34,418 bases of DNA from positions 1 through 34,418 of IMG/VR virus record IMGVR_UViG_3300013285_000041. One strand, given 5' to 3'. Positions 23,690 through 31,925 of the stretch are shown here, in pieces. Numbering within the stretch: position 1 is the first letter of the stretch; the number at the start of each line of letters is the position of its first letter. Under the pieces are notes generated by a model. It had not been told where the DNA came from and ran no database searches. It saw nothing but the letters and a program-made list of their open reading frames with translations. The position numbers and the translations under genes were made by a program. The DNA is from a virus.

Positions 23690-23741
23690 ATCTTTAGGAT
23701 AGGGCGGATTTTATTCGCCTACGAGAGAAACTAAGTACGCC

Positions 23742-24977
23742 ATGATTTCTGTTTTTACACCCAGTCACGACCCAAAGTACTTAGATGAGGCTTACGAAAG
23801 TCTAAAAAAACAAACACTTTCCGACTGGGAGTGGGTTGTTGTTCTTAACGGAAAAGCAAAGTGGTCCTGTGACGACAAGCGCGTTCACATCAGTTACGCC
23901 AAGCCACAACTAAATGGTAGCGTCGGCGCCTTAAAGCGCGAGGCCGTCTCCCGTTGTACAGGGGATATTTTAGTTGAATTTGACCATGATGACATTCTTA
24001 TGCCTACGTGCCTTGAAAAAGTAGAAAAAGCATTTAAGGATAACCCAAAAGTTGTATTTGTTTATTCTGATTTTGCTCAGATTAATGCTGACTCTACTCC
24101 AAATTTTCAAATGTTTGGTCCTGACTTTGGTTGGGAATATCACCAGGAAGACGGATACAACGTTTGCCACGGTATGGAGCCAAGCCCGCACAACGTTTCT
24201 TACATTTGGTACGCACCAAATCACGTTCGTTCTTTTCGCGCCAGCGCCTATGAATCCTCTGGTGGCTACGCTGAAGAATTAAAAGTTTTGGACGACCAAG
24301 ACATTATGTACAAGATGTATCTTCAAGGTGAGTTTTTTCACATTAAAGAAAATCTTTACCTACAGCGTGTTCACCCAGAAAACACACAAGCAAGGTCGGA
24401 CATTAACCCGTTTATACAAACGGAGACAGTTCGCATGAATGCGCAAACCATTCAACCAATGCTTCTTAAATGGTGTGAGCGCAATAACCTTATGGCACTA
24501 GACCTAGGTGCTGCTCACAACCCAACACCAGGGTACACCACACTTGACATGCACGAACCAGCAGACCTTGTTGGTGACGTGTTTGAAATTCTTGAAAGTC
24601 TTGATGACAATACGGTTGGCGTTATTCGCGCCGTTGACTTTTTAGAACACATCCCAGACAAGATTCGTCTTTGGAATGAGATGTACCGAGTTCTTGCTCA
24701 CGGCGGAATGATTTTAAGTCTTACGCCAAGCACAGATGGTCGCGGTGCCTATCAAGACCCGACTCACAACAGTTTTTATAATCAAAACAGTTTTTGGTAT
24801 TTTGCTGATATTAACTATCGGAATTTTGTCCCTGAATTAAAAATGGACTTTCAGGTAAGCGTTCTTTCAACATACTTTCCGAGCGACTGGCACAAAAAAC
24901 ACGACATTCCCTACGTTAACGCCAACCTTATTTGCATTAAGGATGGCGGGCGCCAAGGGGGCCTACTAGGAGTTTAA
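23742..24977 (+). CDS. Bifunctional glycosyltransferase (GT-A) / SAM methyltransferase (411 aa)
   Basis: Residues 1-225 form a GT2-type glycosyltransferase: ISVFTPSHDPKYLDEAYESL (nucleotide-sugar-binding strand and helix), the metal-binding acidic motif FDHDD (80-84), and a WYAPNHVRSFRASAY segment with downstream ELKVLDDQDIMYKM. Residues about 250-400 form a class I methyltransferase: ALDLGAAHNPTPGYTTLDMH (glycine-rich SAM loop) and AVDFLEHIPDKIRLWNEMYR with a following GG and LTPS, as in type 11 methyltransferases. It should transfer a sugar and methylate a glycan or the modified target. Position in the baseplate operon with an own promoter suggests modification of virion or host surface sugars; the substrate is unknown. 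It is likely cytoplasmic, with no signal peptide. Confidence 0.88.
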   Translation: MISVFTPSHDPKYLDEAYESLKKQTLSDWEWVVVLNGKAKWSCDDKRVHISYAKPQLNGSVGALKREAVSRCTGDILVEFDHDDILMPTCLEKVEKAFKDNPKVVFVYSDFAQINADSTPNFQMFGPDFGWEYHQEDGYNVCHGMEPSPHNVSYIWYAPNHVRSFRASAYESSGGYAEELKVLDDQDIMYKMYLQGEFFHIKENLYLQRVHPENTQARSDINPFIQTETVRMNAQTIQPMLLKWCERNNLMALDLGAAHNPTPGYTTLDMHEPADLVGDVFEILESLDDNTVGVIRAVDFLEHIPDKIRLWNEMYRVLAHGGMILSLTPSTDGRGAYQDPTHNSFYNQNSFWYFADINYRNFVPELKMDFQVSVLSTYFPSDWHKKHDIPYVNANLICIKDGGRQGGLLGV

Positions 24978-25631
24978 ATGGCTGAACCAATTACAGGTTT
25001 AACAGCGACATGGGTAAAGAATCAGGGAATCCAACTTAATTGGACTGCCGCAATAGACGTAACAACAAGTTCAATTTATGAAGTTTACGTTCTTACCAAT
25101 GCAAACCAATATGTTCCAACTTGGTCATTGTCAACAACTCTTAAAGCAAACGTATTTCGCAGTTACAAACAAACTTCGTACAGTCTTTCTAATCCAGTAA
25201 CTTTGTACTTGTTTCCATTTCCCACAAATGTTGAAAATTCATATACATTTAGAATTACACACACTGACTACTTAAAAGCAGAAAGCACGGCAGCAACAAT
25301 TTCTGTTTTTCAAAACCAGGTTATGTCAAAAAATGGACCAATTCACTTTGCCAATATGACGGGCATTGACCCATATGGACAATTCTTGGTAAATCTTCAA
25401 GATTCCTACGAAGAAATTGCAGAAAGCGTTTCCATGATTCTTGGCACAACCACTGGTGAGCGAAGCGTTGTTCCAACTTTTGGAATTGACGACCTTCCCC
25501 TTACCGAAATAAGCGCCTACGAAATTCAAAGCGCAATAACAAAATGGGAACCACGCGCACAAGCGGAAGTTTCTATAAAATACGACAATAACAATAACGC
25601 TTCTATAAGCGTAAAACTTGCTAACAATTAA
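24978..25631 (+). CDS. Baseplate wedge protein gp25-like with N-terminal FN3-like domain (217 aa)
   Basis: The N-terminal 110 residues look like an FN3-like beta-sandwich (GLTATWVKNQGIQLNWTAAI, then YEVYVLTN and YTFRITHTDYLKAES). The C-terminal 100 residues carry gp25/GPW features: YGQFLVNLQDSYEEIAESVS, MILGTTTGERSVVPTFGIDD and the AITKWEPRAQAEV strand with conserved WEPRA. gp25 proteins are in the core of the baseplate wedge where sheath assembly starts. AGGAG lies five bases before the ATG, and the previous stop ends directly before it. The domain fusion is unusual; a stand-alone gp25 is about 110 residues. Confidence 0.85.
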   Translation: MAEPITGLTATWVKNQGIQLNWTAAIDVTTSSIYEVYVLTNANQYVPTWSLSTTLKANVFRSYKQTSYSLSNPVTLYLFPFPTNVENSYTFRITHTDYLKAESTAATISVFQNQVMSKNGPIHFANMTGIDPYGQFLVNLQDSYEEIAESVSMILGTTTGERSVVPTFGIDDLPLTEISAYEIQSAITKWEPRAQAEVSIKYDNNNNASISVKLANN

Positions 25632-25642
25632 GGAGGTTTAAG

Positions 25643-28306
25643 ATGACAGATTATATTGACATTCCAGTGGTCGCTGATACTGATGTTTTAATCCAACAAG
25701 CACTGACCTCCATTGCGGCAAACATTCCGGGTTGGGTACCTCGTGAAGGAAACCTTGAAGTCTTGCTAGTTGAGCAATTTGCTCAGATGGCAGCAGAGGC
25801 CGCTACGGTCGCTTCTGGCGTACCCTCCTCTATCTTTAAGTACTTTGGTGGCCTTATTGGTATTGCCCCAAATACAGGAACACAGGCAGAAATCTACACT
25901 CAGTGGACATTGGTCAACAATGCGCCTACTGGTGGATATATCATTCCCGCTGGAACTTATGCCGGATTCTTTTATTTGGGCGCCGCTTACCTGTTTCAAA
26001 CAGAAACAGACAGTACATTTGCCTCTGGCACAAACATTCTTACAATAAAAATGCAAGCGGTTACCGTTGGTTCTGCGTACAACATTCAAAATGTTGCAGG
26101 AATTAACCCGCTTTCTACGTACCTTCAGTTGCAATATTCTGACCCAAACGTATCTAGCATTATTGTTTCAGCAACAACCGCCAATGATTCAACACTTGCT
26201 TTTGGAACAGACGCAGAAACAGATAAAGCATTTCTTAGTCGTTTGACTGGCGAACTACAACTACTTGCGCCACGTCCTATTACCCCAAGCGACTACGCCC
26301 TCTTTGCTCAAAATCTTGCTGGCATTTACCGTGCGCAAGTCTTTGATGGTTTTAACCCACTAACAAACCGCCTGTCTACCGCTGACGCAAACTTTCTTAC
26401 TGCCAGCACATCTGGCTCAACTCCGCTTAATTGGTCAACTTTTGGCAATGGAACCATTGCACTTCCAACAATCTCAACGCCGGGAACAGCGCCACAAAAC
26501 TACCTACAACTTACATCATCTTCAAGCGCAACATTAAATGGCGCTCTTTTTAATTCAACAACCCTTGCAGGAGCAACTTCTTTAACGGTTACCGTTGGAA
26601 CTGGTTCAATTAGCACATCTGTAAGTTCTGTAAACCCCGCAATCATTCTTGTTAATGATGCAATTAACGGCAATGAAACAATTGTTGTAACAGCAGCGGC
26701 TTCTAAGTCCGGTAGCGGTGGAACTGCAACACAAGTTTTAACCGTTGCATCCCCAGGATTTAAATACGCACACGGAACCTCGGCAACAGCAACGCTTCTA
26801 CAAGGTGCTGTTGTTCCAAACGTAACCAATCTTTCCGCTAACACAAACTGGTATCAATCAGCCGCCGTTGTTCAAGCAGGTTCTGCAACAACAGCAACAA
26901 CCAGGGCTTATGTGGTCTCGGTTGCAACATACATTGACGGTTCGGTTTACGTTCACTCGTCTAATCATAAATTTGATGATTCTTTGTACTGCTACACATC
27001 TGGACCAAAAACCCTTGTGTGCAAAATACCTTCTGTTAACGTAAATTCTGTTAATTTTCTTACGCAAGACGCTAACGTTACGGAAATTTATCAAAACCTC
27101 AAACCGTATGTAACCTCAATTCAAACATACATTGCTTTTGCAACAACAGAAACGTCAAAGACTTACAAGATTTTTTACAACTCTTTAAATCAAGTTCAAC
27201 TAGACCTTACGGGTGCGGAAAATCCAACCATAACAACAAGTAAGTACAATTTTATACCAGACGCAACATTTAGTAATTACCTTTACACAAATGGTTCTGG
27301 TGCGTCCTGGACCAATCCCGCAGGAACAACGGTTCTTCCAAATTATGGTGTTCAATATTTGGGAACCAGTTCTGCTCTTGGAAGTAGCCTAACAGTTGCT
27401 TCTCAAATATTTAATCTTTCTTACGTAACAACAGACGTTCCTAGCGCAACTTCTCGCACCTATACGTTCTTTGCCAACATTGACGCTAGTTACGCCGGTC
27501 TAACCTACAACGACGTTATTGTTAAGGTTGTTGATGCTTCAAACACCAGCACGGTTTTGGCAACGTTAAGCCCAACTTCAGCAATATCTGGAAAGTTTTT
27601 GACAACATTTACGTTGTCCGCTCCAAAAGATGTTCAAGTTCAAATTGTTTTTGCCTCTGGTCTTAACGTTCCTCTCGGTTCAAGCGCCATTGTTTCTAAC
27701 GTTGGAATCATTCCTGGTTCTTACACGGTATACACAGTTCCAACATACGGACAATTTAACTACTTTTGGACTCCAGGTGGTCTTTACGACCCCAACACGT
27801 TTAACTACCCGCGCAACGTAACGCTTGCGCCAGTTAATGTTAACGGACTTGCTGTTGCGCCAACTGTTGCCTACCAACTTATTGACTACCTCGCCTCTCG
27901 TCGCGAAATCAATTTTACTGTTCAATCAATTAACCCAAGTTACGTTCCAATTGACATTCAATACTCTGTTTTTGTTGCGCCAACATACACATCTGCTGCG
28001 GTTCAAACTTCAGTAAGCAACGCAGTTAGAACTTACCTAAGCCCTGCAAATTGGGGTGGTGGTTCAAACACTCCCGCGTTCTGGGATGGCGCATCAACAA
28101 CAGTTCGTGTAATGGACATTGCAGCAATTATAGGAAGCGTTCCCGGTGTGTACAGCGTTGTTTCGGTCTTAGCAAAAACCTCTTACGGTGGCTCATACTC
28201 AACTAACGACATTGCTCTTAACGGCATTGCACCGCTTCCAATTGCCAATACAATTACTGGAACTATTTTTACCAACAGTAATAATGCTTATAGTGGACTT
28301 GGCTGA
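25643..28306 (+). CDS. Baseplate wedge protein gp47/J-like (gp6 family) with large insertion (887 aa)
   Basis: N-terminal 1-240: TDYIDIPVVADTDVLIQQAL, the PREGNLEVLLVEQFAQMAAE helix, GAAYLFQTETDSTFASG, VGSAYNIQN and ETDKAFLSRLTGELQLLAPR, all baseplate J-like. C-terminal from about 700: PVNVNGLAVAPTVAYQLIDY, INPSYVPIDIQYSVFVAP and a final VPGVYSVVSV. Between them about 450 residues of Ser/Thr/Asn-rich beta sequence are inserted, including a jelly-roll-like stretch at about 605-690 (SRTYTFFANIDASYAGLTYN, then LTTFTLSAPKDVQVQIVFAS). A perfect AAGGAGGT site precedes the ATG. Wedge proteins bridge the hub and the sheath; the insertion probably faces outwards. Confidence 0.87.
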   Translation: MTDYIDIPVVADTDVLIQQALTSIAANIPGWVPREGNLEVLLVEQFAQMAAEAATVASGVPSSIFKYFGGLIGIAPNTGTQAEIYTQWTLVNNAPTGGYIIPAGTYAGFFYLGAAYLFQTETDSTFASGTNILTIKMQAVTVGSAYNIQNVAGINPLSTYLQLQYSDPNVSSIIVSATTANDSTLAFGTDAETDKAFLSRLTGELQLLAPRPITPSDYALFAQNLAGIYRAQVFDGFNPLTNRLSTADANFLTASTSGSTPLNWSTFGNGTIALPTISTPGTAPQNYLQLTSSSSATLNGALFNSTTLAGATSLTVTVGTGSISTSVSSVNPAIILVNDAINGNETIVVTAAASKSGSGGTATQVLTVASPGFKYAHGTSATATLLQGAVVPNVTNLSANTNWYQSAAVVQAGSATTATTRAYVVSVATYIDGSVYVHSSNHKFDDSLYCYTSGPKTLVCKIPSVNVNSVNFLTQDANVTEIYQNLKPYVTSIQTYIAFATTETSKTYKIFYNSLNQVQLDLTGAENPTITTSKYNFIPDATFSNYLYTNGSGASWTNPAGTTVLPNYGVQYLGTSSALGSSLTVASQIFNLSYVTTDVPSATSRTYTFFANIDASYAGLTYNDVIVKVVDASNTSTVLATLSPTSAISGKFLTTFTLSAPKDVQVQIVFASGLNVPLGSSAIVSNVGIIPGSYTVYTVPTYGQFNYFWTPGGLYDPNTFNYPRNVTLAPVNVNGLAVAPTVAYQLIDYLASRREINFTVQSINPSYVPIDIQYSVFVAPTYTSAAVQTSVSNAVRTYLSPANWGGGSNTPAFWDGASTTVRVMDIAAIIGSVPGVYSVVSVLAKTSYGGSYSTNDIALNGIAPLPIANTITGTIFTNSNNAYSGLG

Positions 28307-29364
28307 TGACCACAACGCTTCCAGATAGTTATTCAACAAATCGTGTTTACAACACTGTTCCAGAATTTATTAGAAACGAAGATGCCAAAAATGGCTACAC
28401 GCTTTGGTGGTATTTGTACGGCTCTTGCAAGGCCATTGACCGCATAGACGTTCTTACTCGTTTTAATGTTGGCCCAGGTATTAACGTTGAGCCAGACATT
28501 TATGAATATTCAACAGTTACCATTACTGACTGCAAACTTAATTTTGCAATTAGTCCAAGTGATACAACCATTACTCTCTTTGGCACTGACGCTACTTGGA
28601 ATAAAATTGACCCATCTGCGTCTTTTTCTATTCACATTGTAGATAAACTGAACAACGTAGTTGAAAGGGTTCTTATCCCCGCCGGACACTACGACTGGAC
28701 CGCACCATTTGTTACCATTACAGGCGTTACTCGCGGTTATGGTGGAACAACGCCCTCATACTTTGAAGCCAGTACTGGTGCTGACGGAAGTCTTTATATA
28801 GAAGATTATCCAGACGCCCCAGGTTGGTCGCAGGTTGTTGACATTAACCGATGCCCAGAATACGCATTGCCTTGGCTTGCTCAATTTGTTGGGGCTGCCG
28901 TACCAGTTGAAAATAATTTAAATCGTCAACAAATTGTTCAACAAATTCAACAACGTGCGGGTTTTAACCGTGCTACACCAGCAGCGATTGTTGCTGAATT
29001 AGTAGCAATTACCAATAAACAATTATCACCAATCATTGCTCCGCTTTCTCAACAACAGGTTATTGTCATGGAAAACACTCAATTTCAATCTGTTGACAAT
29101 AAAAATTACTACACGTACAATCAATACGCTTTAACGCTTTTAGTTCCAACACGAGTTTTTTCTTCATATACCTACCAGTCTCTTCAGGCTGCTTCGGGTG
29201 GTACGGGTGCAACATATACCAATACCAACAATTTTATTACCAGTATTGGTGGTCTCTACTTTAGTCTTTCTGGAAGCACGACACCAAGCAGTTCATCGCC
29301 GTATGTAAATTTCGTTTATCGCTACCGACCCGCCGGATTACAAATTTTTGTAGGTGGATACTAA
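28306..29364 (+). CDS. Tail protein I-like baseplate protein (352 aa)
   Basis: Starts by overlap with the J-like gene (TGATG). N-terminal: NGYTLWWYLYGSCKAIDRID. A middle beta insertion, about 70-160, includes LNFAISPSDTTITLFGTDAT. A core at about 185-255 shows the gpI signature: INRCPEYALPWLAQFVGAAV, LNRQQIVQQIQQRAGF and RATPAAIVAELVAITN. The C-terminal 100 residues are beta-rich and hold SYTYQSLQAASGGTGATY. gpI-like proteins complete the wedge and anchor tail fibres, which fits the fibre genes downstream. Confidence 0.8.
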   Translation: MTTTLPDSYSTNRVYNTVPEFIRNEDAKNGYTLWWYLYGSCKAIDRIDVLTRFNVGPGINVEPDIYEYSTVTITDCKLNFAISPSDTTITLFGTDATWNKIDPSASFSIHIVDKLNNVVERVLIPAGHYDWTAPFVTITGVTRGYGGTTPSYFEASTGADGSLYIEDYPDAPGWSQVVDINRCPEYALPWLAQFVGAAVPVENNLNRQQIVQQIQQRAGFNRATPAAIVAELVAITNKQLSPIIAPLSQQQVIVMENTQFQSVDNKNYYTYNQYALTLLVPTRVFSSYTYQSLQAASGGTGATYTNTNNFITSIGGLYFSLSGSTTPSSSSPYVNFVYRYRPAGLQIFVGGY

Positions 29365-29423
29365 TGATAAAAACTTGTATTCGCAATCATGATTATGAAA
29401 TAACTCAAATAGGAGGCTACTAA
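29364..29423 (+). CDS. Possible 19-codon micro-ORF bridging gpI-like and fibre genes
   Basis: ATG ATA AAA ACT ... TAC TAA encodes MIKTCIRNHDYEITQIGGY. Its ATG overlaps the upstream stop (TAATG), and its stop overlaps the fibre ATG (TAATG), so it fits the gap exactly. AGGTGG lies before it. Its last codons include the AGGAGG that serves the fibre gene. It may be a translated leader that couples translation, or simply a spacer. Confidence 0.4.
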   Translation: MIKTCIRNHDYEITQIGGY

Positions 29424-30586
29424 TGGCCAGTGGTTTAACAAGCAGGGCACACGTCCCCTATCCTCTAAGCAGCGACTCTGCTGTTATTGCTTCTGACATT
29501 CAGGGCGTGGCGCAGTTTATTGACAACAACGTACCTACGTACGTTCAATCAGCGACTCAACCAGCAACGCCCGTAAACGGTAATGGTGAATTTTGGTGGT
29601 GTACAGATAACACCGTTGCAAACTATGGTATTAATTACTGGAATGGTTCTGTTTGGATTAACATTACAAGTCAAATGTTTGTGGTTGGTTCAACAACACC
29701 TTCGCCCGCATTTTCTGGACTTGTTTGGTACGATACGTCAACGGTTAACGGGAACCTTAAATACTGGAATGGTTCTACTTGGGTTAACATTATTCCATCA
29801 ACCACAACCAATGGTCAAGTTCTTACATCAAGTTCTGGCGGACTTGTTTGGCAAACTCCAACGGCGGTTGGAAATGCTGGTGGTGACCTTACGGGAACAT
29901 ATCCTAGCCCAACTTTAGTTGCAACGGGAACTGCTGGAACATACGGCTCAGCAACCGCCGTTCCAACAATTACTACAGACTCAAAAGGACGTGTTACGTC
30001 AGTAACAACAAACGCGCCGATTGATGCAACCAAGTTTCCTCTTTCTGCTTACACAGCAGCCGGAGACATTATTTACGGAACAGGCGTTTCAACCAATACA
30101 CGCCTTGCCCTTGGAACCGCTGGTCAATATCTTATTGTTAACCCAGGCGCCAGCGCCCCACAATGGTCAACGTTTGCACTACCAGCACAATCAGTTTTGA
30201 TTTCTCCATTTGAACAAGCAAACATTGTAAGTTCTGCTGCAAACGGAAGCCTTGCATTGTATGTAAATACATCAACTTTTTACTACTACAACACTGCGGC
30301 TACAGCAAATTTTACTCTTAATATTACTGGCGGGGTATCAACAACTCTTAACTCACTTATTTCTGTTGGTCAATCGGTAACCGTTACCATGATGAATACA
30401 AATGGCTTAACGCCTTACTATTTAACTCAATTAAAGATTGACGGAACCAATGTAACACCACAGTGGCAGGGTGCTTTTGCTCCCGGCGCTGGAAATGCTT
30501 CATCAACGGATACATACTCATTTATGATTCTCAAGACGGCTGCAAACACTTATAAAGTTTTGGCTTCCTTGACACAATTTGCTTAA
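29423..30586 (+). CDS. Tail fibre-like protein (387 aa)
   Basis: The N-terminal LTSRAHVPYPLSSDSAVIAS region resembles fibre attachment parts. Two copies of a short repeat follow: GEFWWCTDN...YWNGSVWINI (about 54-82) and GLVWYDTS...LKYWNGSTWVNI (about 98-125). Next come TTTNGQVLTSSSGGLVWQT and GGDLTGTYPSPTLVATGTAG with TTDSKGRVTSVTT, a well-known phage fibre repeat. The C-terminal 150 residues are a Ser/Thr/Asn-rich beta domain (YVNTSTFYYYNTAATANFTL, then TYKVLASLTQFA). Probably trimeric and involved in host contact. A strong AGGAGG precedes the start. Confidence 0.8.
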   Translation: MASGLTSRAHVPYPLSSDSAVIASDIQGVAQFIDNNVPTYVQSATQPATPVNGNGEFWWCTDNTVANYGINYWNGSVWINITSQMFVVGSTTPSPAFSGLVWYDTSTVNGNLKYWNGSTWVNIIPSTTTNGQVLTSSSGGLVWQTPTAVGNAGGDLTGTYPSPTLVATGTAGTYGSATAVPTITTDSKGRVTSVTTNAPIDATKFPLSAYTAAGDIIYGTGVSTNTRLALGTAGQYLIVNPGASAPQWSTFALPAQSVLISPFEQANIVSSAANGSLALYVNTSTFYYYNTAATANFTLNITGGVSTTLNSLISVGQSVTVTMMNTNGLTPYYLTQLKIDGTNVTPQWQGAFAPGAGNASSTDTYSFMILKTAANTYKVLASLTQFA

Positions 30587-30594
30587 GGTAAAAA

Positions 30595-31911
30595 ATGCCT
30601 ATAACCTCAGGTTTCAACGGGGCTTCAACCCGCGCAGAAGGATTTATTTCATCATTCATAGCAAAAGTCTATGACGGTTTTGCGCGCGTCACAACCGGCT
30701 CTCTTGGAAAAGCAACCCTTGGACAGGTTTGGGTTCAAAACAATGGTGTTTGGACTTCTAACAATGGTGTCGCGGTAACTTTGACAGCAGCGTCTAATTA
30801 CCCATACGCAACTGTTCCTTTTAAAACAAATGGAACAATTTCTGCGCAATCTGTAAGTCAAGGAGCCGGTGTTGTTTTCTGGCAGTCTGGTGCAAACGAT
30901 TGGTGGGCTGCAACAACAAGCGGAACCTCTGGAACTTATATTTCTAGTTACACTTGTAATGCAAATGCTTGTTGCACAGGTTCAAATAATTGTGTTTCAA
31001 ACGCTTGTTGTACTGGCTCTAACAATTGCACATACAGCGCAACTTGCGGAGCCGGTTATTATTCTGGTGCTCCCAATTCATGTTGCAGCGGTTCAAATAC
31101 TTGTTCTGAAAGTTTTACTTGCGGAGCGGCAAACAATTGCGTAGAAAGTTATATTTGTGGCTCGTATTACGCAGGTGTTATTAGTTATTGTTGCACTGGA
31201 GCAAACAATTGCACTTATTCTGCGACATGTGGTGAAAAAACAACATACGCCTACGCCAATCCTTGTCCTGCATATGGTGGAAAAACATTTGCTTGTCCGT
31301 TTTATTACGCTGGTGCTCCAAACAGTTGTTGCACCGGTAGTAATTTTTGTACTTACTCTAACTTTTGTGGTAGAGTAAGTACTTTTGGTTACAACGCTTG
31401 TTGCACAGGTTCAAATTACGCAGGTGCATATAATTCTTGTTGCACAGGTTCAAACTATTGCACATACAGCGCAACTTGCGGAGCCGGTTATTATTCTGGT
31501 GCCCCAAACAGTTGTTGCACAGGTTCCAACAACTGCGCAAGTAGCAGTTGTTGTACTGGTTCTAACAACTGCGCTTCAAACGCTTGTTGTACTCAAACAG
31601 CAAACTACAGCACCTCATGGAATTGGTTTCTTAACATTATTAAGTCTGTTTCCGGAACGGTCAGCAATGTTGCCAATAGCGTTCTTGCAACATCATACTC
31701 AAACACAAATGGAATTAGTGGAATAAAAGTTACTACAAGTAGTACAAGCGTATCTGCTCAAGGCTACAGCGACACCGGATTAACAACAACTGTTGGCTCG
31801 CCAGTAACAGCAACCGCACCATCACAACCAACTGGAAAGGGCGTAGGAATAATTGTTACGCCTGGTGGAACAAATCAAGGAAACTCAGTCGGACCATTTA
31901 CGGCCCAATAA
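30595..31911 (+). CDS. Cysteine-rich repeat adhesin inside a concanavalin/LamG-like domain (438 aa)
   Basis: Residues 1-118: a beta domain with YDGFARVTTGSLGKATLGQV, AGVVFWQSGANDWWAAT, like the D-x-F-x-R...LG...G-x-x-W start and GVVFW-x5-W strand of secreted concanavalin/LamG-like domains. Residues 121-332: about 210 residues with 38 cysteines, ten Cys-Cys pairs and nine copies of CC(T/S)G(S/A)N, mixed with CTYSATCGAGYYSGAPNSCC units. Residues 333-438 return to beta sequence (WNWFLNIIKSVSGTVSNVAN ... TTVGSPVTATAPSQ) that would complete the sandwich. The Cys-rich block thus appears to be a giant loop in the carbohydrate-binding domain. It lies last in the fibre genes. The N-terminal parallels and length do not match any family I know in full; receptor binding is likely. 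Confidence 0.8.
   Translation: MPITSGFNGASTRAEGFISSFIAKVYDGFARVTTGSLGKATLGQVWVQNNGVWTSNNGVAVTLTAASNYPYATVPFKTNGTISAQSVSQGAGVVFWQSGANDWWAATTSGTSGTYISSYTCNANACCTGSNNCVSNACCTGSNNCTYSATCGAGYYSGAPNSCCSGSNTCSESFTCGAANNCVESYICGSYYAGVISYCCTGANNCTYSATCGEKTTYAYANPCPAYGGKTFACPFYYAGAPNSCCTGSNFCTYSNFCGRVSTFGYNACCTGSNYAGAYNSCCTGSNYCTYSATCGAGYYSGAPNSCCTGSNNCASSSCCTGSNNCASNACCTQTANYSTSWNWFLNIIKSVSGTVSNVANSVLATSYSNTNGISGIKVTTSSTSVSAQGYSDTGLTTTVGSPVTATAPSQPTGKGVGIIVTPGGTNQGNSVGPFTAQ
31025..31070 (+). repeat. 46-base direct repeat, copy 1
   Basis: Identical over 46 bases to 31457-31502. The sequence begins ATTGCACATACAGCGCAAC and ends ATTCTGGTGC and encodes CTYSATCGAGYYSG. It marks an exact copying event within the cysteine-rich block. 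Confidence 0.9.
31457..31502 (+). repeat. 46-base direct repeat, copy 2
   Basis: Exact second copy of 31025-31070, 432 bases downstream, in the same reading frame. Copies diverge immediately outside, as expected from recent recombination or gene conversion. Confidence 0.9.
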
Positions 31912-31925
31912 AATAAAGGATATAT

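Noticed and set aside
30955-31590. Regular repeats that could be taken for a CRISPR array
   Set aside because: The repeats are in frame, irregular in spacing and encode the cysteine-rich block; there are no uniform spacers or cas genes.
30869-31726. Rightward ORFs in another frame of the cysteine-rich gene
   Set aside because: Open by the repetitive base composition; low-complexity Val/Ala/Gln-rich translation without start signals.
30595-31911. Diversity-generating retroelement target
   Set aside because: No reverse transcriptase, template repeat or accessory gene is seen in the window, and repeat differences are not limited to adenines.
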